Source: 20CM-2-65-7 sp035943355 | GTDB taxonomy: Bacteria > Gemmatimonadota > Gemmatimonadetes > Gemmatimonadales > GWC2-71-9 | Assembly: GCA_035943355.1 (NCBI GenBank) | Contig: DASZCG010000293.1 | Span: 1-11,159 of the forward strand | Length of the DNA stretch: 11,159 nt | Direction of reading: 5' to 3' | In this document: positions 6,060 through 11,159 of the stretch, in pieces | Layout of the letters: each line of letters begins with the position of its first letter | How positions within the stretch are numbered: the first letter of the stretch is position 1 | The notes under the pieces: generated by a model | Databases searched by the model: none | What the model was told of the DNA's origin: nothing | The model's input: the letters and a program-made list of their open reading frames with translations, nothing else | Program-made: the position numbers and the translations under genes

Positions 6060-7481
6060 ATGGCCTCTGTCCTGGCTCGCGACCTTGCCGAGATTGTCGG
6101 AGAAAAGCACGTGCGCGCGGCGCGCGCGGAGCGCATCACCTACGCGATGGATGGACTGCCGACCCACCGCCGCGTTCCCGATCTCGTGGTCCTGCCGGGC
6201 ACCCGCGAAGAGCTGATCGCCATCGTGCGCCTGCTCGCCGCGCTCGACGTGCCGTTCGTGCCGCGCGGCGCGGGAACGGGTCTGTCGGGCGGTGCGCTCG
6301 CCGACGAAGGCACCGTACTCATCGTGCTGACGCGGCTGAACCGGATCGTGCGCATCGATCGCGCCAACCGTCTTGCGGTCGTCGAGCCCGGCGTCGTGAA
6401 CGCGAAGCTCACCGCCGCCACCAAGCCACTCGGATTGCACTACGCGCCAGATCCCTCGAGCCAAACCGCGTGCACGATCGGCGGCAACGTCGCCGAGAAT
6501 GCCGGCGGTCCGCACTGTCTGAAGTACGGCGTCACCGCGAATCACATCCTGTCGCTCGAAGTCCTGCTCGCCGACGGCTCGCTCGTGGAGCTCGGCAGTC
6601 CGGGCGGAGAGACGTGGGGACCGGATCTGGTCGCCGTGTTCGTCGGCTCGGAAGGCAACTTCGGCATCGCGACCCGCATCACCGTGCGGCTCACGCCCGT
6701 CCCGCGCGCGGTCAGGACGCTCTTGGCCGACTTCACCAGCATCAGGAGCGCCGGCGAGAGTGTGTCGGCGATCATCGCCGCGGGCATCGTTCCCGCGGCG
6801 CTCGAGATGATGGATCAGTCGTGCATCCGCGCCGTCGAAGACTCCGTGTACGCGGCGGGCTACCCGCGCGATGCGGCTGCCATCCTGCTCGTCGAAATCG
6901 ACGGTCGGAACGCTGGCGCGGTTGTCGCGGAGACGGAAGCGGTCATGGCTCTGCTGCGGACGTCAGGGGCCCGATCCGTGCGCTCTGCGGCCACGGAGGC
7001 CGAGCGTGAGCGGCTGTGGCAGGGACGCAAGAAAGCGTTCGGTGCCATGGGCAGGCTGTCGCGCGATCTCGTGGTGCAGGACGCCGTCGTGCCCCGCTCC
7101 GCACTGCCCGACGTGCTCGAAACCATCTCCGGGATCGCGCAGCACTACGGTCTGGTGGTCAGCAACGTCTTTCACGCCGGCGACGGCAACCTCCATCCCA
7201 ACATTTCCTTCGATGCCACCGATGCCGCGCTCAAACAACGCGTGGAAGCCGCCAGCGCCGAGATCATGTCGACGTGCATCGCCGCAGGCGGTACGATTAC
7301 CGGCGAGCACGGCGTGGGTATCGACAAACTGCGCTATATGCCGTTGATCTTTGATGCGGAATCGTTGGGAGCGATGCAGGCCTTGCGTCGCGTGTTCGAC
7401 CCGGAGGAGCGAGTAAACCCAGGCAAGGTGGTACCGGTGCATGCGTGTCGGGAGTGGACTTCCGTGGCGAGAGCGTCATGA
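6060..7481 (+). CDS. glcD: Glycolate oxidase subunit GlcD, FAD-linked oxidase
   Basis: Catalytic FAD subunit that oxidises glycolate (or a related 2-hydroxyacid such as D-lactate) to the 2-oxoacid, probably at the inner face of the membrane with GlcE and GlcF. It has 473 residues against about 499 for E. coli GlcD. The PCMH-type FAD-binding fold shows PRGAGTGLSGGA at 68-79, PDPSSQ at 130-135 and IGGNVAENAGG at 140-150. The C-terminal FAD-linked oxidase domain carries FHAGDGNLHP at 371-380 with His372 and His379, and TGEHGVG with Glu416 and His417, which contribute to the active site and metal binding in this family. The ATG at 6060 follows a terminator hairpin and has no Shine-Dalgarno. The stop overlaps the glcE start (ATGA). 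With glcE and glcF directly following, glycolate oxidase is the best call; a D-lactate or D-2-hydroxyglutarate dehydrogenase is the alternative if judged by GlcD alone. Confidence 0.9.
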   Translation: MASVLARDLAEIVGEKHVRAARAERITYAMDGLPTHRRVPDLVVLPGTREELIAIVRLLAALDVPFVPRGAGTGLSGGALADEGTVLIVLTRLNRIVRIDRANRLAVVEPGVVNAKLTAATKPLGLHYAPDPSSQTACTIGGNVAENAGGPHCLKYGVTANHILSLEVLLADGSLVELGSPGGETWGPDLVAVFVGSEGNFGIATRITVRLTPVPRAVRTLLADFTSIRSAGESVSAIIAAGIVPAALEMMDQSCIRAVEDSVYAAGYPRDAAAILLVEIDGRNAGAVVAETEAVMALLRTSGARSVRSAATEAERERLWQGRKKAFGAMGRLSRDLVVQDAVVPRSALPDVLETISGIAQHYGLVVSNVFHAGDGNLHPNISFDATDAALKQRVEAASAEIMSTCIAAGGTITGEHGVGIDKLRYMPLIFDAESLGAMQALRRVFDPEERVNPGKVVPVHACREWTSVARAS

Positions 7482-8686
7482 CCATTCTCGAAAAGGTTAC
7501 GGCTCTGTTGGGTGAGGGCGCCGTCCTCAAGGCCGGCACCGATCGCGTTCCGCGCTTCGCCCCCGGATCGCCGGACGCAGTCGCGCTGCTGCTCGGCACG
7601 GCCCACCGGGAGGGATGGCGAGTCCGCATCGAAGGCGCCGGCACCTGGCTCCAGAGCGACGCCCCCGCCGACCTCGCCCTCACGATTCGCCGCCTGGACC
7701 GGATCCCGGCGATCGAGCCGTCCGACCTCACCGCCACGGCGGAAGCGGGCATCGGGCTCGACCAGCTGCGCCAGCAGCTGGCCGACCGCGGCGCTTGGCT
7801 CGGCATCGACCCGCCCGGCCTCGCCGGCCGGACGCTGGGCTCGGTGGTCGCGACCGCAACGGCAGGGCCGCTGCGCCACGGTTTCGGTCCCATCAAGGAT
7901 CACTTGCTCGGCGTCACGTTCGTGACCGGAGACGGCCGCATGGTGCAGAGCGGCGGTCGGGTCATGAAAAACGTCGCCGGCTACGATCTCACGCGGCTGC
8001 AGGCGGGAGGCTTTGGCGCCTTCGGCGTCATCGTCCTCGTGCATCTGCGGCTGCGCACCCTGCCGCGAGCCGATGTGACGTACCTGCTCGAAGGCGCGCG
8101 CGAGGATCTGACGCAGGTGGGCGAGGACATCGCCGCCGCGGGCCTGACGCCGGCGGCCCTCGAGCTCGTCTCGCCGGCGCTGGCGCGGCGCGAGCGTTGG
8201 GTGCTGGGCGTGCGCCTGGCGGGATCGCCGGCGCTGGTCGCGGCCGATGAAGCGGGCCTGGGCGCCGCGAGCGGCGGCGGCCGATTCACGCCGCTGCGCG
8301 CCGAAGAGGCGCACGGATTCTGGATGCGACTCGCCGAGGGGTTTGCCGTGCGACCCGTGACGTTTCGCATCGGCGGCGTGCCGACGGCGAGTGATGAGCT
8401 GCTCGACTTGCTGCAGCATCAGCTCGGGGACGAATGGATCTCCGCCTCGCCCGCGGCGGGCTCGATCCGCTGGACGGGCGAGGCGAGCATCGACCGGCTG
8501 CAGCGGTTGCGCCGTACCCTCGCGGGGCTCGAGGTGCCGCTGACGCTCGAGCGGGCGCCCTGGCCGCTGCGCAGCGCGGTCGGTCATTTCGGGGCCTATC
8601 GCGAGGGCGTCGGACCGCTCGTCGCGGGCCTGCGCCGAACGTTCGACCCCGGAGGCGCGCTCATCGTGGCCACAGAAGGCGAATGA
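7478..8686 (+). CDS. glcE: Glycolate oxidase subunit GlcE, FAD-binding
   Basis: Second FAD-binding subunit of glycolate oxidase, 402 residues, with the PCMH-type FAD domain but without the full C-terminal oxidase domain of GlcD. Diagnostic segments are GAGTWLQ at 53-59 (the degenerate counterpart of the GlcD GAGTGLSGG loop), PGLAGRTLGSVVATATAGP, the GlcE-typical FGPIKDHLLGVTFVTGDGR, and GGRVMKNVAGYDLTRL at 159-174 followed by GGFGAFGVI. The C-terminal RRTFDPGGAL mirrors the end of other FAD-linked oxidases. The start is ATG 7478, overlapping the glcD stop as ATGA. A GTG at 7445 would add 11 residues inside glcD and is less likely. The C-terminal half is less conserved and alanine/glycine-rich, normal for this subunit. 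It is coupled at both ends to glcD and glcF, which implies a complex of defined stoichiometry. Confidence 0.9.
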   Translation: MTILEKVTALLGEGAVLKAGTDRVPRFAPGSPDAVALLLGTAHREGWRVRIEGAGTWLQSDAPADLALTIRRLDRIPAIEPSDLTATAEAGIGLDQLRQQLADRGAWLGIDPPGLAGRTLGSVVATATAGPLRHGFGPIKDHLLGVTFVTGDGRMVQSGGRVMKNVAGYDLTRLQAGGFGAFGVIVLVHLRLRTLPRADVTYLLEGAREDLTQVGEDIAAAGLTPAALELVSPALARRERWVLGVRLAGSPALVAADEAGLGAASGGGRFTPLRAEEAHGFWMRLAEGFAVRPVTFRIGGVPTASDELLDLLQHQLGDEWISASPAAGSIRWTGEASIDRLQRLRRTLAGLEVPLTLERAPWPLRSAVGHFGAYREGVGPLVAGLRRTFDPGGALIVATEGE

Positions 8687-9945
8687 GGGAGGGAAAAGAA
8701 GGAAGAGAAGGGTTTGAAGGGCTGGATGCATGCGTGCACTGCGGCTTCTGCCTGCAGGCCTGCCCCACGTTTCTCGCCACGGGCGACGAAGCCGATTCGC
8801 CCCGGGGTCGCATTGAGCTGATGCGCGCGCTCGAGCGCGGCGAGTTCACCGCCACCGATCCGGCGCTCGCCTACCACCTCGATCGTTGTCTCGGCTGCCG
8901 CGCCTGTGAACCCGTCTGCCCGTCGGGCGTACAGTACGGCATCGGTCTCGAAGCGGCGCGCCGGCGTATCACGGCAGCCCGCGGTGTCTCGCGGTTGGCG
9001 CGCCTGGCGTTGTGGGCGCTGACGACGCCGAGGGTGGGACGGGTGGTGTACTGGTTTGCCCGTGCACTGCGAGCGACGGGAGTCCCTCGCAGACTCGCGG
9101 GATGGGGACGGCTGCAGTTTGCAATGGGGATGCTGGCCGCGACTGACGGCGGGAAACAGCGGGCCAAGGCGCGGAGCCGCGAAACGTTTCGCTCCGCCCG
9201 CAGTTCCCCGCCTTCGCCGGCCTTGCTGTTCCGAGGCTGCGTCCAGCAAGGCCTCTTCTCGCACGTCCACGATGCGACCGTCCGCACCTTGGCCGTGAAC
9301 GGTTACCAGGTTCGTGACGTCCCGGGCCAAGTCTGCTGCGGAGCGCTCCATGCCCATGCCGGGCTGCTCGATGAGGCGCGGGCCCTGGCGCACGTCAACG
9401 TCGCGGCGTTCGGGGAGGGTGATGAACCGATCGTCGTGAACAGCGCGGGCTGCGGCGCCCTTATGAAGGAATACGGACACCTCCTGGGCAATGAAGCAGG
9501 CGAGCGGTTCGGCTCGAGGGTGCGCGACGTGACGGAGCTGCTTGCCGGTGAGGCGATGCGCGGGCCGATCGGGGGCGCCCCGCTCGACATCCACGTCGCG
9601 TACGATCCTCCCTGTCACTTGTTGCATGCGCAACGTGTCGCGGTACCGCCGCTCAAACTGTTCGCCGCGATTCCGCTGCTCGAGCTGGTGACCGTGCCGG
9701 GCGCCGCCGAGTGCTGCGGCAGTGCGGGCCTGTTCACGCTGCTCGAGCCCGAGATGTCGCGCGCCGTGCTGGCGGCGAAGATCGAGCGGCTGCGTGAGGC
9801 CGCGCCGCAGGTGGTCGCCACCGGAAATCCCGGCTGCCAGATGCAGATCGGTGCCGGACTGGCGGCCGCCGGGATCGCCACCCGGGTGCGCCATCCCGTT
9901 GAGCTGCTGGACGACGCCTATCGGGCCGCTGGGCGCTACGAATGA
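8683..9945 (+). CDS. glcF: Glycolate oxidase iron-sulfur subunit GlcF
   Basis: Electron-transfer subunit carrying two [4Fe-4S] clusters, passing electrons from GlcDE to the quinone pool; 420 residues, close to the usual length of about 410. The first ferredoxin motif is CVHCGFCLQACP with Cys17, 20, 23 and 27. The second is CLGCRACEPVCP with Cys69, 72, 75 and 79. Two CCG (heterodisulfide-reductase-like) domains follow, with Cys218-Cys219 (VCCGALH) and Cys257 (NSAGCG), then Cys311 (DPPCH), Cys344-Cys345 (ECCGSAG) and Cys385 (NPGCQ). The start is ATG 8683, overlapping the glcE stop as ATGA, with GAAGG 3 nt upstream. Residues 2-13 are an unusual Gly/Glu/Arg-rich stretch encoded by a 28-nt purine run (8685-8712). 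A weakly conserved basic linker near residues 155-185 separates the ferredoxin and CCG parts. All expected cluster cysteines are present. Confidence 0.93.
   Translation: MREGKEGREGFEGLDACVHCGFCLQACPTFLATGDEADSPRGRIELMRALERGEFTATDPALAYHLDRCLGCRACEPVCPSGVQYGIGLEAARRRITAARGVSRLARLALWALTTPRVGRVVYWFARALRATGVPRRLAGWGRLQFAMGMLAATDGGKQRAKARSRETFRSARSSPPSPALLFRGCVQQGLFSHVHDATVRTLAVNGYQVRDVPGQVCCGALHAHAGLLDEARALAHVNVAAFGEGDEPIVVNSAGCGALMKEYGHLLGNEAGERFGSRVRDVTELLAGEAMRGPIGGAPLDIHVAYDPPCHLLHAQRVAVPPLKLFAAIPLLELVTVPGAAECCGSAGLFTLLEPEMSRAVLAAKIERLREAAPQVVATGNPGCQMQIGAGLAAAGIATRVRHPVELLDDAYRAAGRYE
8685..8712 (+). repeat. 28-nt unbroken purine tract at the start of glcF
   Basis: Only A and G occur from 8685 to 8712, directly after the T of the glcF ATG. 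The run encodes residues 2-10 (Arg-Glu-Gly-Lys-Glu-Gly-Arg-Glu-Gly) and contains several Shine-Dalgarno-like AGGGAGG and AAGGA words inside the coding sequence. No in-frame ATG, GTG or TTG follows before the first cluster cysteine, so these do not mark a different start. Confidence 0.7.
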
Positions 9946-9961
9946 GGTTGAACGAGCCACT

Positions 9962-10633
9962 GTGATCGAGGCCGTGCTGTTCGATTTCAACGGCGTGCTG
10001 GTGGACGACGAGCCGCAGCACTGCGAAGCGCTGCGCCGCGTGCTGACGAGCGAGGGCATCATGCTGTCGCGTGAGCAATACTATGCCGACTATCTAGGCC
10101 TCGACGATCGCACGGGGTTTGTGGAGGCGTATCGCCGGGCGCACCGCACGCTGACGACGGACGTGCTCAGCCGCCTCATCGAGACCAAGTCCCGCATCTA
10201 TCTGCAGCTGATCGAGCAGTCGCTCACGATGGTCTCCGGCGCGGCCCAGTTCGTCCGTGACGCCGGCGAGCGCTACCGCCTCGGCATCGTGTCCGGGGCG
10301 TTACGGCGCGAGATCGATCTCGTGCTCAGCCGCACGACGATCGCGGACCGATTCGAGATCATCGTCGCCGCGGGCGATGTGCCGCGGTCCAAACCCGATC
10401 CGGGCGCCTATCTCGCCGCGCACGCGGCCTTCGACCGCAAGCGGCCGATCCCGGCGCGCGCGTGCGTGGTGATCGAAGACTCCCTGCCCGGACTCGCGGC
10501 GGCGCGCGCCGCCGGCATGCCGTGCGTCATGCTCACGACGAGTCATCCGGCCGACACGCTGCGCCAGCGCGGCGCAGCACTCGTCTGGGACTCGCTGTCC
10601 GGTCATGCGGCTGTGGAGCTGGCGGCCCTGTGA
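9962..10633 (+). CDS. HAD-superfamily hydrolase (phosphoglycolate phosphatase/beta-phosphoglucomutase-like), Asn in motif I
   Basis: Haloacid dehalogenase-fold protein of 223 residues with an alpha-helical C1-type cap between motif I and motif II. Motif I is FDFNGVLVDDEP with nucleophile Asp8. Motif II is GIVSGAL with Ser111, motif III SKPDP with Lys144, and motif IV VIEDSLPGL with Glu172-Asp173. The second acidic residue of motif I (DxD), which protonates the leaving group in most HAD phosphatases, is Asn10. The start is GTG 9962, 16 nt after the glcF stop; the only upstream purine-rich word is GAGG about 14 nt away, so translation may depend on reinitiation after glcF. Downstream it overlaps ygfZ as GTGA. 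Directly behind glycolate oxidase, a role in dephosphorylating 2-phosphoglycolate is attractive, but substrate cannot be read from sequence. Sugar phosphatase or mutase activities are alternatives. Confidence 0.85.
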   Translation: MIEAVLFDFNGVLVDDEPQHCEALRRVLTSEGIMLSREQYYADYLGLDDRTGFVEAYRRAHRTLTTDVLSRLIETKSRIYLQLIEQSLTMVSGAAQFVRDAGERYRLGIVSGALRREIDLVLSRTTIADRFEIIVAAGDVPRSKPDPGAYLAAHAAFDRKRPIPARACVVIEDSLPGLAAARAAGMPCVMLTTSHPADTLRQRGAALVWDSLSGHAAVELAAL

Positions 10634-11159
10634 GCGAGCTCGTTCCCGCCGCCCCCCCCCCGCCGCCCACGGTCACCCGGCTCGAACCGGAGGACGTGCC
10701 CGCCGAGGTCGTCGATCAGCTGCGGGCCGGCGCGATCGTCGCGACGGCGGAGGCCGGCGTGGTCGAGCTGGACGGACCGGGCACAGGCGCCGTGACGTGC
10801 TTCCAGGGACTCCTGACGAACGACATCGAGAAACCGGGCGACGGGGCGTTTGTGTACGGAGCCCTGCTCACCCCGAAAGGCATGATCGTGGTGGACGGCT
10901 GGGCCGCGCGACTGGGCTCGCGCGTGCGGTTCACCGTACCCTCGGAGGGGCGCGAGCGCGCGCTCGCAATATTGCAGCGTTCGGTGCCGCCGCGACTGGC
11001 GCGCGCGACGGACCGCACGGCCGACACCGCGGTGCTGCGAGTCGCCGGCGACCACGCCGTCGCAGTGCTGGGCGCCGCCGGGCTGCCGGTGCCGTCCGGT
11101 CCCAACCGCGCGCTCGACGCGAAGGTCGGGACCGTTCCGATCGAAGTTGCCCGGACTAC
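10630..11159 (+). CDS. ygfZ: YgfZ/GcvT-like folate-binding protein, 3' truncated by window
   Basis: The first 176 residues of a protein resembling YgfZ (IBA57 family), a tetrahydrofolate-binding relative of the glycine-cleavage T protein that helps maintain certain [4Fe-4S] enzymes. Visible hallmarks are FQGLLTNDI at 58-66, preceded by VVELDGPG, and YGALLTPKGMIVVDG at 76-90. The diagnostic KGCYxGQE motif would lie beyond the window, so the call rests on the N-terminal half. The start is GTG 10630, overlapping the HAD stop (GTGA); GGAG at 10615-10618 is a possible but distant ribosome binding site. Residues 6-13 are proline/alanine-rich and include a C10 homopolymer at 10652-10661. Being the last gene of the glcDEF-HAD run, it may support the Fe-S clusters of GlcF; this is inference. 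A GcvT or sarcosine-oxidase-like aminomethyltransferase is the alternative. Confidence 0.78.
   Translation, partial: MSELVPAAPPPPPTVTRLEPEDVPAEVVDQLRAGAIVATAEAGVVELDGPGTGAVTCFQGLLTNDIEKPGDGAFVYGALLTPKGMIVVDGWAARLGSRVRFTVPSEGRERALAILQRSVPPRLARATDRTADTAVLRVAGDHAVAVLGAAGLPVPSGPNRALDAKVGTVPIEVART
10652..10661 (+). repeat. C10 homopolymer in the ygfZ N-terminus
   Basis: Ten consecutive C residues span codons 8-11 of ygfZ (end of Ala8, Pro9, Pro10, start of Pro11). A gain or loss of one base would shift the frame within the first dozen codons. It is also a place where sequencing or assembly could miscount bases, but the frame is intact as written and continues into recognisable YgfZ sequence. Confidence 0.85.

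Noticed and set aside
7445..7477. GTG 7445 as the glcE start
   Set aside because: It would overlap glcD by 37 nt and add 11 residues without homology; ATG 7478 gives the 4-nt ATGA overlap also used between glcE and glcF.
7334..8731. 465-codon minus-strand open frame opposite glcE
   Set aside because: It is rich in Arg, His, Gln and Ala with no motif and mirrors glcE codon bias; it is a shadow of a well-identified gene.
8596..10062. 488-codon minus-strand open frame opposite glcF
   Set aside because: Low-complexity shadow with no recognisable domain, entirely opposite a gene with all expected Fe-S cysteines.
1..11159. Defence system, mobile element, CRISPR array, tRNA or phage genes
   Set aside because: Looked for on both strands: no transposase, integrase, terminal repeats, spaced direct repeats or cloverleaf. 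All gene-sized frames are accounted for by metabolic or housekeeping genes and one lipoprotein.

Overview
The window is a GC-rich, densely packed bacterial chromosome segment. It holds ten protein genes, two of them cut by the window edges, and every gene but one lies on the + strand. I see no tRNA, rRNA, CRISPR array, transposase or phage gene. A 297-residue primary-type sigma factor lacking region 1.1, a type-2 (YumC-like) ferredoxin-NADP reductase and overall high GC suggest Gemmatimonadota or a relative. That placement rests on remembered resemblance and no search was run.

Left part (1-3123): the 3' end of a PBP4-type D-alanyl-D-alanine carboxypeptidase (dacB) meets, tail to tail with a 2-nt gap, a minus-strand ferredoxin/flavodoxin-NADP+ reductase. 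The 5' end of the reductase overlaps by 6 nt the 5' end of a divergent, uncharacterised predicted lipoprotein. Neither of these two starts has a Shine-Dalgarno sequence.

Middle part (3169-5991): a PduO-type cob(I)alamin adenosyltransferase gene overlaps aroB (3-dehydroquinate synthase), linking cobalamin activation to the shikimate pathway by cotranscription. A 277-nt intergenic region follows. It holds an unusual cluster of DnaA-box-like sequences (eight TCCAC/GTGGA cores), a sigma-70-type promoter and a good ribosome binding site, and leads into the RpoD/SigA-like sigma factor gene. A perfect 14-bp hairpin closes that transcription unit.

Right part (6060-11159): a tightly coupled operon encodes the three glycolate oxidase subunits glcD, glcE and glcF, joined by 4-nt ATGA overlaps. 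It continues with a HAD-superfamily hydrolase and the 5' part of a YgfZ/GcvT-like folate-binding protein. A plausible logic is that the HAD enzyme makes glycolate from 2-phosphoglycolate, GlcDEF oxidises it to glyoxylate with GlcF carrying Fe-S clusters, and YgfZ maintains Fe-S enzymes. The HAD protein has Asn where the catalytic general acid/base Asp is expected, so its activity is open.

The observations most worth following are the DnaA-box cluster, the recurrence of TANNNT motifs 6-7 nt before starts that lack a Shine-Dalgarno sequence (possible leaderless transcripts), a C10 homopolymer at the start of ygfZ, and the HAD active-site substitution.
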